Source of the DNA: Chroococcopsis sp964623815
GTDB lineage: Bacteria > Cyanobacteriota > Cyanobacteriia > Cyanobacteriales > Microcystaceae
Length of the DNA: 64,000 bases
Assembly (NCBI GenBank): GCA_964623815.1
Contig: CAZUVR010000018.1
Coordinates: 1-64,000, forward strand
Reading direction: 5' to 3'
Made by a program: the position numbers and the translations under genes. Positions 35,395 to 43,732 of this stretch are shown here, piece by piece. The notes under the pieces are model-generated. The model was given only the letters and a program-made list of their open reading frames with translations. It made no database searches and was not told the DNA's origin. How positions within the stretch are numbered: the first letter of the stretch is position 1; every line of letters starts with the position of its first letter.

Positions 35395-37368
35395 TTACAA
35401 CTTCTCGGTTAACTTGGTTAATACCTGATTTGACCTTTGAATAAAAGATTTCATCCCTTCAGCGTCGAAACCTTTCTGAGAGATTAAGGCTAAATCGTAG
35501 ACGTGCTGACATAACATTTTAGCCAATTCTGCCGAGGGGGATTCACCGCTACCGGTAACAATACCACCCTGACTCAGGCTTAGGATTTGCCCGATTAAGG
35601 GATGATTAGTATTGATCATTAAAACGTGTTCATCAGGGAAGCTCATAGCCTGCTGTTGCATCCAGGCTGTCATCTCCCGCAGACGGCGCATCGCCTCTGG
35701 TAATAACACCATCGCCGGGGGTGTGGCTGCTGGGTCATCGGATTTTAACGCCTCGGTTTTAATATTAACCTTGGGGTTATTAAGAGCTTTAGCAAAAATT
35801 TCTTTGACTAATTCCCCTTTGGTTTTGTTAGTATTGGGATCTACTATTTCAGTAGCTTGATCTTTCTCTAACAGGGTTTGATCTAACTCGGCATCGACGC
35901 GGGTAAATTTAACGTCATTGTATTCTCTCTCTAAGAAAGGAATGAAATTCCCGTCTATGAAAGAGTCAAAATACAGTATTTCTACTCCTTGATTTTTGTA
36001 GAGTTCTACATAACCAGATTGAGTGCCGGGATCGGTACAGTAGAAAACTCGATTTTCGTGCTTCTCTTTATTTCTTTCTAGATAGGCTTTTAGAGTAGTA
36101 TAGCCTTCTTGTTCGATCGCTTCTAAGGGAGTCTTAGCGGTGCTGACTGATTCCCAAGCGTCTCCGCTCTCGGTTTGTACTTCGGTTGTAGTTTCGGGAA
36201 CGGGCGCTTTATAGGTGGTGCGATAGATAATAATATCCTTGACTTGATCTTTAAATTTGTCCTCTTTTAAGGAGCCGAATTTAATGAAGGTGCCTAGATC
36301 CTGCCAGGAGTGAATATATTGTTTCGCATCCTCATTATAGAGAGATTTTAAGCGATCGGCGATCTTTTTAGAGATGAAATTAGCTATACCCCGGACGGTG
36401 CGATCGCTAGTTAGGGCGCTACGGGACACGTTTAAGGGAATATCGGGGCTATCGATGACCCCTCTTAAGGGCATGAGGAAATCGGGGATAATCTCCTCGC
36501 AGTGGTCACTAACGAACACCTGATTACAGAATAGTTTGATCTGCCCTTTCGTTACATCTACGTCCGGGCGTAGTTTGGGGAAATAGAGAATACCGTTAAC
36601 TAAGAAGGGATAATCGGTATTGAGATGTACCCACAGTAAAGGCTCATCTTGGAAGGGATAGAGATAATTGTAGAACTCTAGATAATCCTCTTTGGTGAGA
36701 TTCTGGGGAGATTCTTTCCAGATAGCTCTTTGCTTATTAATAACTTCCCCGTCCAGTTTAATCGGTACGGAGAGGAAATCGGAATAGGTTTTTACTAGTT
36801 GCTTGATGCGGGCCTGCTCTAAATATTCCCCCTCTTCATCTTGTAGAGTAAGGGTGATGGTGGTGCCGATTTCAGTGCGGGGCGAGTCGGTTAATTCAAA
36901 TTCCGGTGAGCCGTCACAAGTCCAGTGGACTGCCTGCGCTCCTTCTTTATAGGATAGGGTATCGATTTCTACTTGTTTGGCTACCATAAAAGCCGAGTAG
37001 AAACCTAAACCGAAGTGCCCTATTAAATCATTCGCGGTTTTTTGGTACTTCTGAATGAACTCTTCCGCGCTAGAAAAAGCGACTTGGTTGATATATTTTT
37101 TCACTTCCTCCTGCGTCATGCCGATACCGTTATCGGTAATCGACAGGGTACGCTTATCCTTATCGATATTAATGTTTATCTCCGGCTCCCCTACCTCTTT
37201 ACTCACTTCCCCGGCGAGAGAAGCCATTTTTAATTTTGCGATCGCATCTACAGAGTTCGAGATCAATTCCCGTAAGAATATCTCATGGTCAGTATAGAGA
37301 GATTTCTTGATAATCGGGAAGATATTCTCGGTATGTATAGTAATATTGCCTTTTTCGAGTACCGTCAT
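35395..37368 (-). CDS. htpG: Chaperone HtpG (Hsp90)
   Basis: The 657-residue product is a cytosolic ATP-dependent chaperone. The GHKL ATP site is intact: LRELISNSVDAI (residues 33-44), DNGIGMT (79-85) and DLIGHFGLGFYSAFMVA (about 114-130). The middle domain carries the catalytic RSALTSDR loop and the C-terminal dimerisation domain is present. It lacks the eukaryotic charged linker, as expected. I do not find a clear CIRCE element in the spacer upstream. Confidence 0.97.
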   Translation of the reverse strand: MTVLEKGNITIHTENIFPIIKKSLYTDHEIFLRELISNSVDAIAKLKMASLAGEVSKEVGEPEININIDKDKRTLSITDNGIGMTQEEVKKYINQVAFSSAEEFIQKYQKTANDLIGHFGLGFYSAFMVAKQVEIDTLSYKEGAQAVHWTCDGSPEFELTDSPRTEIGTTITLTLQDEEGEYLEQARIKQLVKTYSDFLSVPIKLDGEVINKQRAIWKESPQNLTKEDYLEFYNYLYPFQDEPLLWVHLNTDYPFLVNGILYFPKLRPDVDVTKGQIKLFCNQVFVSDHCEEIIPDFLMPLRGVIDSPDIPLNVSRSALTSDRTVRGIANFISKKIADRLKSLYNEDAKQYIHSWQDLGTFIKFGSLKEDKFKDQVKDIIIYRTTYKAPVPETTTEVQTESGDAWESVSTAKTPLEAIEQEGYTTLKAYLERNKEKHENRVFYCTDPGTQSGYVELYKNQGVEILYFDSFIDGNFIPFLEREYNDVKFTRVDAELDQTLLEKDQATEIVDPNTNKTKGELVKEIFAKALNNPKVNIKTEALKSDDPAATPPAMVLLPEAMRRLREMTAWMQQQAMSFPDEHVLMINTNHPLIGQILSLSQGGIVTGSGESPSAELAKMLCQHVYDLALISQKGFDAEGMKSFIQRSNQVLTKLTEKL

Positions 37369-37492
37369 AGGTTTTGTTAGTGCTTAGCAATAAGAGGTTT
37401 AATATCCTAACTATATTATTTTCTTAGCTTCTTCCGTCGGTCTGGACTACGGGGATTCTCCCCCCTAAGTATTTCGGTTATCCGTACTTACA

Positions 37493-37518
37493 AGGGGAAT
37501 TGGGAGTCGGGGGAGGAA
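37493..37518. repeat. Heptanucleotide repeat before hoxU
   Basis: GGGGAATTGGGAGTCGGGGG units lie in the 240-base divergent spacer between htpG and hoxU, same class as 1-45. Confidence 0.6.
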
Positions 37519-37608
37519 TTCTGTCAACCCTAAAGCTGATGTTAAAATTAAGCGCTCGATCCTTATAAATGTGTTCTGCTTAAAGTAGAAAGGAAAGGAG
37601 CATAGATT

Positions 37609-38325
37609 ATGTCCGTAACCACCCTTACCATCGACGGCGTAGATGTAGCCATAGAGGAAAACAGTACCATCTTAGCCGCCGCGCAACAAGTGGGGATTAA
37701 AATCCCCCAACTCTGTCACCTCGAAGGAGTTTCCGAAGTAGCCGCCTGCCGTCTCTGTCTGGTAGAGATAGAGGGCATGAATAGATTATTACCGGCTTGC
37801 GTTACTTCGGTTACTGAGGGGATGAAAGTTAATACCAGTACCCCGAAACTGCAAGAATATAGGAGGATGACGGTTGAGTTACTGTTTGCCGAAGGAAATC
37901 ACGTCTGTGCCGTCTGCGTGGCTAATAATAACTGCGAGTTACAAGATTTAGCCATAGAAGTTGGTATGGATCATACTCGATTCGCCTATCGTTTCCCAGA
38001 AAAGCCGGTAGATATTTCTCACCCCCGTTTTGGTATCGATCATAATCGTTGTGTGTTGTGTACCCGGTGTGTGAGAGTCTGCGATGAAATCGAGGGCGCA
38101 CACGTTTGGGATGTGGCCTATCGCGGCGAAAAGGATAAGATAGTAGCAGGGATGGATCAACCCTGGGGCAACGTGTCAGCCTGTACATCTTGTGGTAAGT
38201 GTGTGGATGCTTGTCCGACGGGGGCAATATTCCGTAAAGGTTCGGCAGTATCGGAGAAAGATAGAGATAGAGCTAAATTAGAGTTTCTCGTGACTGCTAG
38301 AACTGATAAAAAATGGACGAGGTAA
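37609..38325 (+). CDS. hoxU: Bidirectional [NiFe]-hydrogenase diaphorase subunit HoxU
   Basis: HoxU carries electrons between the HoxF flavin site and the HoxY/HoxH hydrogenase. The 238-residue product has an N-terminal [2Fe-2S] domain (CHLEGVSEVAACRLC ... LLPAC, residues 36-64), a NuoG-like His/Cys [4Fe-4S] site (HVCAVCVANNNC) and two C-terminal [4Fe-4S] motifs (CVLCTRCVRVC and CTSCGKCVDACP). AGGAAAGGAG precedes the ATG. hoxY follows after 5 bases. hoxE and hoxF are not upstream; htpG is. Confidence 0.95.
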   Translation: MSVTTLTIDGVDVAIEENSTILAAAQQVGIKIPQLCHLEGVSEVAACRLCLVEIEGMNRLLPACVTSVTEGMKVNTSTPKLQEYRRMTVELLFAEGNHVCAVCVANNNCELQDLAIEVGMDHTRFAYRFPEKPVDISHPRFGIDHNRCVLCTRCVRVCDEIEGAHVWDVAYRGEKDKIVAGMDQPWGNVSACTSCGKCVDACPTGAIFRKGSAVSEKDRDRAKLEFLVTARTDKKWTR

Positions 38326-38330
38326 GCACT

Positions 38331-38879
38331 ATGAGTAAAATTAGATTCGCTACGGTATGGCTCGCAGGTTGTTCAGGTTGCCATATGTCTTTTTTAGATT
38401 TAGACGAATGGTTGATCGATCTGGCTTCCTATGTGGATGTGGTGTATAGTCCAGTGGGATGCGATTTGAAGGATTTCCCTGAAGATGTGGATGTATGTTT
38501 GGTCGAGGGTGCGATCGCTAATGAGGATAATCTAGAATTGATTCATCAGGTACGCAAAAATACGAAATTACTCGTCTCCTTCGGAGATTGTGCTGTGACT
38601 GCCAACGTGCCAGCGATGCGTAATTTAATGGGCGGTGCCGATGGTACGCTAAAACGCTCCTATTTGGAGTTGGCGGATTTAACCCCCCAGTTACCCGATG
38701 AGCCGGGGATAGTGCCAGAGTTATTGGCTCAAGTGGTGCCTGTGCATCAAGTCGTCAAGGTGGATTTATTCATGCCCGGATGCCCTCCCGATGCCGATCG
38801 AATTAGAGCAACTTTAGAGCCTTTATTAAAAGGAGAAAAACCCGTGATGGCGGGGCGGGAGATGATTAAATTCGGTTAG
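38331..38879 (+). CDS. hoxY: Bidirectional [NiFe]-hydrogenase small subunit HoxY
   Basis: HoxY holds the proximal [4Fe-4S] cluster next to the NiFe centre of HoxH. From ATG 38331 (MSKIRFATVWLAG, with GAGGT just upstream) it is 182 residues, the normal size. The cluster ligands are visible in LAGCSGCHMSFLD, FGDCAVTAN and MPGCPPD. The partner hoxH, usually the next gene, is absent: a strong hairpin and unrelated genes follow. Confidence 0.95.
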   Translation: MSKIRFATVWLAGCSGCHMSFLDLDEWLIDLASYVDVVYSPVGCDLKDFPEDVDVCLVEGAIANEDNLELIHQVRKNTKLLVSFGDCAVTANVPAMRNLMGGADGTLKRSYLELADLTPQLPDEPGIVPELLAQVVPVHQVVKVDLFMPGCPPDADRIRATLEPLLKGEKPVMAGREMIKFG

Positions 38880-38886
38880 TCAAGTG

Positions 38887-38921
38887 GAAGAATTTATGAG
38901 AAGGTATTTCATAAATTCTTC
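38887..38921 (+). terminator. Perfect hairpin ending the hoxUY transcript
   Basis: GAAGAATTTATGA (38887-38899) and TCATAAATTCTTC (38909-38921) form a perfect 13-bp stem with a 9-base loop, 7 bases after the hoxY stop. The stem itself is AT-rich and only ATCTT follows, so it may stabilise the 3' end rather than terminate strongly. Confidence 0.6.
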
Positions 38922-39057
38922 ATCTTAAACTAAGCAAATCGGAATAGCCAAATAAACAGACTCCCATCTGACGAGTATTAATTAATGCCAGGTCAATTAT
39001 GCCAGAGCCTCCTTTAATCATCAATTATGTAAATATTGTCAATAATATTTACTAAAT

Positions 39058-39096
39058 CTTTACATTTGGTGAATAAACTATACAATGAATGTAAAG
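39058..39096 (+). promoter_or_regulatory. Promoter with flanking inverted repeat
   Basis: A -35-like TTTACA (39059-39064), 16 bases, and a -10-like TACAAT (39081-39086) make a good sigma-70 promoter for the small membrane protein gene. CTTTACATT (39058-39066) and AATGTAAAG (39088-39096) are perfect 9-bp inverted arms that overlap the -35 box and abut the -10 box, as an operator would. Confidence 0.5.
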
Positions 39097-39123
39097 TGTC
39101 TCACTTACAAAGGAGCGACAACA

Positions 39124-39396
39124 ATGGAAAAGCAAAACTATCAAGACCGTATCCATCGCGTCGAAAAGACTCCGAAAGTCAGCTTCCTCGCTTTGCTATT
39201 CTTCTTACTCGGGCTTCTACCTCTCTATAACTATTTCCGCGTACCTAGTCCACAAAACTCCCTGATTAATTCCGCGATCGCCGTAACTACCCCATCCCTG
39301 TTAAAATTGCTCACGACGGGGGCGCTCGTAGCTGGTTCCTTTGAGGTTTTTAATTTTCTCCATCATCATAAAATCTCCGTTTCGATAGGTCTATAA
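39124..39396 (+). CDS. Small single-span membrane protein, unknown
   Basis: The 90-residue product starts at ATG 39124 (MEKQNYQDRIHRVEK), which has AAAGGAGCGACAACA upstream; an earlier in-frame ATG at 39085 has no site. A basic N-terminus precedes a hydrophobic segment (about residues 19-36, SFLALLFFLLGLLPLYNYF). Further non-polar stretches and a His-rich tail (FLHHHK) follow. No family is recognised. It has its own promoter and is not part of the hox transcript. Confidence 0.55.
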   Translation: MEKQNYQDRIHRVEKTPKVSFLALLFFLLGLLPLYNYFRVPSPQNSLINSAIAVTTPSLLKLLTTGALVAGSFEVFNFLHHHKISVSIGL

Positions 39397-39544
39397 TCGG
39401 GTTTATCACTCGCGTTAAGTCTCGAAAGGTCAAGGAGCTTTGATTTCGCGTCGTAACTTTCTGCCCGACGAATCTAGAGAGCGATTCGTCGGCAAGTTAC
39501 AGCAATTTGCCAATCATTTCAATACATTAACAACGTTCAAACCA

Positions 39545-40198
39545 TTATCTCTCAAGAGTTTTAGCCATGATTCCCCACTCCCGATTCCCGTTGTCTAACC
39601 GGTTTATGATTTGCTCGTGAATATTAGGGATAGTATCCGTGCCGTCTATCTTTAATAAATTACCTTCGTAAAGGGAAAATATTTTCTCAAAGTTTTGAGA
39701 TACTTCTATCAACTTCTCCTTATGTTCGTATACTTCTCTACTTTCTCGCTCTGCTAATCTTTTTAAAGACTCTTCTACGGGAAGATTGATATAAATAACC
39801 AGGTCTGGATTAGGAAATTTACTATTTAATTGATAAACAAACTGATATTCTTCTTCTGTGCTACAGTTATAAGCCAGAGAAGAAAAGTAATAACGAGTCG
39901 AAATAACGTGAGTTTGTTTCTGGTTGATTAGATAGAATACACCATCGTGATCATTGTAGAGATGATAATGGCGATCAGCCGCGAATAAATAAGCCATCTG
40001 TTCATCAAAAATTTTCCTATCTTCCATAGGAATCAAGGGAGATTGCATCGCTTTACGTATTAATTTCCCTACGGGCCCGTTAGTCGGCTCGGAACTGATA
40101 ACCGATTTTTCGCCCCTATTCCTAAAATATTCCCGTAATAAATCGGCTTGAGTCGATTTACCCGAACTATCAATGCCCTCTAATACAATAAATTTCAT
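39545..40198 (-). CDS. tmk: Thymidylate kinase
   Basis: It phosphorylates dTMP to dTDP. The P-loop LEGIDSSGKSTQ (residues 5-16), SSEPTNGPVGKLIR, the TRYYFSSLAYN substrate region and a LID with RESREVYEHKEK are present. The product is 217 aa from ATG 40198 (or 218 from the adjacent ATG 40201). The start overlaps the stop of the flavoprotein gene (ATGA type), so translation is probably coupled. The last residues (GNREWGIMAKTLER) are encoded partly by a heptanucleotide repeat. Confidence 0.88.
   Translation of the reverse strand: MKFIVLEGIDSSGKSTQADLLREYFRNRGEKSVISSEPTNGPVGKLIRKAMQSPLIPMEDRKIFDEQMAYLFAADRHYHLYNDHDGVFYLINQKQTHVISTRYYFSSLAYNCSTEEEYQFVYQLNSKFPNPDLVIYINLPVEESLKRLAERESREVYEHKEKLIEVSQNFEKIFSLYEGNLLKIDGTDTIPNIHEQIINRLDNGNREWGIMAKTLER
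39569..39590. repeat. Heptanucleotide repeat at the 3' end of tmk
   Basis: GATTCCCCACTCCCGATTCC forms three repeat units, translated on the minus strand as GNREWGI. The frame stays open for 8 more residues. Confidence 0.6.
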
Positions 40199-41550
40199 CA
40201 TTTTCCTAAAGCAACAGTTTGACCGATTATTTCACTTAATGCTGTAAAAGGATACATCATCTTTTTTAAACGTTTGATTTTAATTTTCTCCTGCATCGCC
40301 AGAGTGACGACAGCGATTAATTCTTCCGCTCCTTCACCGATAAAATGACCGCCGATTATCTCCCCATCAGCATCAGCGATTAATTTACAAAAACCAGTAG
40401 TTTTATCGAAGAAATGACTCTTGATGATGGATTTAAAAGGTGTTTTTAAAACTTGAATTCTATCGCCGTAGTAATGACGCGCTTGAGTTTCGGTCAGCCC
40501 GATCCTGGCCATAGCTGGGAGAGTATTAGAAATATAGGGAATGGCCCGATAATTTATCGGTGTCGTAGATGGGGAGAGAAGGTTATTAACAACTCGTCTG
40601 GCTTCATAAATAGCTAAATTTATATCGGGTAAACCTTCGATTAAACTTCCACAAGCGTATATAGCGGGATTGGTGGTTTGCAGATAATTATTTAATTTTA
40701 TCCCCCATTGGTTGTGTCGAACTCCTACTCCCGTCAAATTTAAACCCTCCATATTCCGGCGATGCCGGGAAGCGAAGATAATCTCATCGCACTCTAAAAC
40801 TTGACTGCCAGCCTGTAGGCATTTTTTGCTGTTTATCAATCCTATCTGAGTTATGGGATTACCGACGATCGCTTCGATGCCATCGGCTTCTAACACCGCT
40901 AAAAATAGCCGGGAAATTTCCTCATCTTCGGCGGGTAAAAACTTTTCCGTTTCCGCTATTAAGGTAATCTTATGCCCGAAACGATTTAGGGTTTCGGCCA
41001 GTTGAAAAGCGATCGCACCTCCGCCCACGAGGGCTATACTTTCTGGTAGATAGTCGATCGTTTGCTTCTGATAAATATCATCCGCAGTTAGATAACTCAT
41101 ACCATCGAGGCCCACTATAGCGGGTACGAAGGCTCTAGAGCCGGTAGCGATTAAAAAAGAGGAGGAAGTTATTTTTCTCCTCCCGACGATGAAGCTTAAT
41201 TGTGGTAAGCGAGCGAATTCGCCACTACCTTCGATAATATCTATACCATTTGATGACAGAAAAGGCAGATAGTGAATGGGGGCGAGAGCTTTATTTAAAG
41301 CTTGTCCCCAAGACTGCTGCCAACTCCAAAGGGGCTTTTCTTCACTACGGGGATTGAAATTTCCTAACTGTCGGTAAAGGCAATTAACCTCATTGTAGGT
41401 CATTCCTAAAATAGCACCATCCCCTTGAAAATGACCCTTAAACGGTTGTTGAACCAGGGCGATCCTCGATTTAAACTTGAGAGCTTCCAGGGCGGCGTAA
41501 ACTCCCGAGAAAGTAGCGCCGATAATCACGAGATCGTAATCGCAGGGCAT
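40198..41550 (-). CDS. FAD/NAD-dependent oxidoreductase without redox disulfide
   Basis: The 450-residue product has the layout of the lipoamide dehydrogenase/mercuric reductase family: N-terminal FAD motif VIIGATFSGVYAA (degenerate GxGxxG), central NAD motif VALVGGGAIAFQLAETL, AIYACGSL at the FAD ATG-D site, and a C-terminal dimerisation domain. The CxxxxC pair normally near residue 40 is missing (QQPFKGHFQGDGAILGM). The C-terminal HPxxxE also reads YPFTALSE. It therefore cannot use the disulfide mechanism; an NAD(P)H:quinone or similar role is possible. Coupled to tmk. Confidence 0.8.
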   Translation of the reverse strand: MPCDYDLVIIGATFSGVYAALEALKFKSRIALVQQPFKGHFQGDGAILGMTYNEVNCLYRQLGNFNPRSEEKPLWSWQQSWGQALNKALAPIHYLPFLSSNGIDIIEGSGEFARLPQLSFIVGRRKITSSSFLIATGSRAFVPAIVGLDGMSYLTADDIYQKQTIDYLPESIALVGGGAIAFQLAETLNRFGHKITLIAETEKFLPAEDEEISRLFLAVLEADGIEAIVGNPITQIGLINSKKCLQAGSQVLECDEIIFASRHRRNMEGLNLTGVGVRHNQWGIKLNNYLQTTNPAIYACGSLIEGLPDINLAIYEARRVVNNLLSPSTTPINYRAIPYISNTLPAMARIGLTETQARHYYGDRIQVLKTPFKSIIKSHFFDKTTGFCKLIADADGEIIGGHFIGEGAEELIAVVTLAMQEKIKIKRLKKMMYPFTALSEIIGQTVALGK

Positions 41551-41555
41551 GATTT

Positions 41556-41583
41556 TTGACTTATGACTATAATTTGTTATGAT
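41556..41583 (+). promoter_or_regulatory. Promoter of the rpmH cluster
   Basis: TTGACT (41556-41561), a 16-base spacer and TATGAT (41578-41583) form a good sigma-70 type promoter, 48 bases before the rpmH ATG. Confidence 0.55.
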
Positions 41584-41631
41584 AGTAAATTGTGTCTAAA
41601 AATAACTAATTAAAAAGGGAGAGAATTAGTA

Positions 41632-41769
41632 ATGACCAAGAGAACCCTAGAGGGAACGAACAGAAAACAGAAACGCACGTCTGGATTCAGGGCGAGAATG
41701 CGTACTGTCAACGGGCGTAAAGTCATCCAATCGAGAAGAAAAAGAGGACGTTATCGTTTATCCGTGTAA
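41632..41769 (+). CDS. rpmH: 50S ribosomal protein L34
   Basis: The 45-residue product begins MTKRTLEGTNRKQKR and carries the L34 signature TSGFRARMRTVNGRKVI, then a highly basic tail. GGGAG lies upstream of ATG 41632. L34 is part of the large ribosomal subunit. It stands first in the conserved rpmH-rnpA-yidC order, 9 bases before rnpA. Confidence 0.97.
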   Translation: MTKRTLEGTNRKQKRTSGFRARMRTVNGRKVIQSRRKRGRYRLSV

Positions 41770-41778
41770 CTGAGATAA

Positions 41779-42141
41779 GTGGGTTTACCGCAGGCCAATC
41801 GACTCAAACACAGACAAGATTTTGAGGCAGTGTATAAAAGGGGGAAACGTTACAGCGATTCCCACTTGACCCTGATCACCTTGACGAGCGAGCAACAAGA
41901 GGTAAAGGCGAGTAAATTCGGCATATCTATCAGTCTGAAAGTTAGTAAGAAAGCAGTCATTAGAAATCGATTGAAAAGACAGATCAGAGGAGTTCTGAGA
42001 AGTGTATTGGAGGAAATTACTCCAGGATGGAGGGTAATTATTATCGTTAAGCCCAAAGCGATCGAGTGCAAATATGAACATTTTTTGCGAGAATTAAAAG
42101 AGTTGTTAATCAAGGCCAGAATAATCAATGGGCATTCGTGA
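41779..42141 (+). CDS. rnpA: Ribonuclease P protein component
   Basis: The 120-residue product starts at GTG 41779 (VGLPQANRLKHRQDFEAVY) and contains the RNase P protein core GISISLKVSKKAVIRNRLKRQIRG, in which RNR is the conserved RNA-binding box. It helps RNase P RNA mature tRNA 5' ends. Its end overlaps the next gene by 14 bases. Confidence 0.96.
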   Translation: MGLPQANRLKHRQDFEAVYKRGKRYSDSHLTLITLTSEQQEVKASKFGISISLKVSKKAVIRNRLKRQIRGVLRSVLEEITPGWRVIIIVKPKAIECKYEHFLRELKELLIKARIINGHS

Positions 42142-42523
42142 AAACACCTTTTATGAAGGCGGCCCCCATGTGGGAGATTTAATCGTTAATATCCTCTTAG
42201 GATTTACCGTCATCTGCCTACCCCTGACGATCGGGGCGGTAGTGAGAGCGATCTGGTTAAGATATAAAATTACCGATCGGAGAATATCGGTAACTGGTGG
42301 ATGGATGGGGCGCGATCGTACTGACATCATCTATTCGGAAATCATTAAAGTGGCGAAAATGCCGAGAGGTATAGGTGTATGGGGCGATGTAGTAATTACC
42401 CTCAGAGATAAAAGTAGATTAGAGATGCGAGCCCTACCTAGATTCCGGGAAATAAGCGATTATATAGCCGAAAGAGTAGCGGACAAAACGGGTAGATCTT
42501 TAGAAGCGATAAAAAGCAACTAA
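42128..42523 (+). CDS. PH-domain (bPH_2) membrane protein
   Basis: The 131-residue product has one hydrophobic stretch (residues 17-42) followed by a bacterial PH-like domain (about 45-112, RYKITDRRISVTGGWMGRDR...). The family is regularly found between rnpA and yidC in cyanobacteria. Its role is unknown; a link to membrane-protein insertion is inferred only from gene order. It overlaps rnpA by 14 bases. Confidence 0.82.
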   Translation: MGIRENTFYEGGPHVGDLIVNILLGFTVICLPLTIGAVVRAIWLRYKITDRRISVTGGWMGRDRTDIIYSEIIKVAKMPRGIGVWGDVVITLRDKSRLEMRALPRFREISDYIAERVADKTGRSLEAIKSN

Positions 42524-42575
42524 ACTAATATCGTAAAGAAACAACTATAAAAAGTAACCACAGAGAAATAAACGC

Positions 42576-43727
42576 ATGGACTTCGGAGTAGGATTTATTT
42601 CCACAAATATCATGCTGCCGATCTTGGATTTCTTTTTCAAGATATTTCACAGTTACGGCTTTGCTATCATCGCCCTAACCCTAGTAGTGAGATTGGCAGT
42701 ATACCCCCTCAGCGCTGGGCAGATACGCAACATGAGAAAGATGCGGATCACCCAACCGCTGATGAAAGAGCGACAGGAAGAGATTCAAAAGCGCTACAAA
42801 AATGACCCGCAAAAGCAACAGGAAGAGATGGCTAAACTCATGCAGGAGTTTGGCAATCCCCTTGCTGGATGCTTACCCCTATTACTACAGATGCCCATAT
42901 TGTTGGCCCTATTCGCCACTTTAAGAGGCTCACCATTTTCCGATCTCAACTATACCGTTGATCTACAGGTTCTCCCTAAAGAACAAATTCAACAAGTACA
43001 AACCCAACCCTACGCCACTAAACCCCAGAACGTTTATATCAGCGAAGGTGTCCATTATCCCATCTCGGCTTTTATCCCCGAGGGAAATAAACTCGCCGAG
43101 GGAAGCAGCCGGAAGATTCTGTTAGAGACGAGTGAAGATAAAACCCTAGAAGAACTCGCCACCCAATACCCAGAAAACGAACTGAAACCGACTTTCGAGG
43201 TACTAAAAGGTGCGGATAAGGTACAGGTAGAAGCAGACGGTACGATCGTAGCTTTAGCTCCGGGGGATGCCAGCGTTAAAGTCACGGTGCCTGGTATCGG
43301 GGCTAACACGGGTTTTCTGTTTATCGAAGCCTTGGGTAGAATCGGTGCCACCGGCCCTAACGGGGAAATTCACTGGGATATTCTGGCGATGGTTATCTGT
43401 TTCGGCTTGAGTATTTATATTAATCAGGAGCTATCCGGAGCGGGTAATAATGCGAGTGCCGCCAACCAACAACAGCAGACGGTTAATAAAATCACCCCCG
43501 TGATTTTCAGCGCCATGTTCTTGTTTTTCCCTCTCCCCGCCGGTGTATTGATGTATATTCTGGTGGCTAATATTTTCCAGACGATTCAGACGGTGATTTT
43601 AATGCGCGAACCACTGCCCGAAAATCTGCAAAAATTATTAGAGGCTCAGGAAAAAACCGAGAAGGGCCGGGAAGCCATGCCTTTTGAAAAACGCACGAGT
43701 AAGAAAAAAGAGAAAACTTCGGGTTAG
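42576..43727 (+). CDS. yidC: Membrane protein insertase YidC
   Basis: The 383-residue insertase serves plasma and thylakoid membranes. It has the YidC/Oxa1 core: LTLVVRLAVYPLSAGQIRNM (catalytic Arg included), a charged C1 loop (KERQEEIQKRYKNDPQKQQEEM), and QEFGNPLAGCLPLLLQMPILLALF. A soluble insert of about 120 residues (about 115-240) contains an Ig-like stretch (VEADGTIVALAPGDASVKVT), as in other cyanobacterial YidC. The C-terminal spans and basic tail (KRTSKKKEKTSG) follow. Confidence 0.95.
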   Translation: MDFGVGFISTNIMLPILDFFFKIFHSYGFAIIALTLVVRLAVYPLSAGQIRNMRKMRITQPLMKERQEEIQKRYKNDPQKQQEEMAKLMQEFGNPLAGCLPLLLQMPILLALFATLRGSPFSDLNYTVDLQVLPKEQIQQVQTQPYATKPQNVYISEGVHYPISAFIPEGNKLAEGSSRKILLETSEDKTLEELATQYPENELKPTFEVLKGADKVQVEADGTIVALAPGDASVKVTVPGIGANTGFLFIEALGRIGATGPNGEIHWDILAMVICFGLSIYINQELSGAGNNASAANQQQQTVNKITPVIFSAMFLFFPLPAGVLMYILVANIFQTIQTVILMREPLPENLQKLLEAQEKTEKGREAMPFEKRTSKKKEKTSG

Positions 43728-43732
43728 GAGTT

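Noticed and set aside
37369..37440. A CIRCE heat-shock operator before htpG
   Set aside because: TTAGTGCTTAGCAATAA resembles one half only; the TTAGCACTC-N9-GAGTGCTAA pair is not there.
39440..39598. A 52-codon frame from TTG (LISRRNFLPDESRERFVGKL) between the small membrane gene and tmk
   Set aside because: AAGGAG lies only 2 bases from the TTG, the frame runs into the tmk end and a repeat tract, and no family is recognised. It might be a remnant, but I cannot support it.
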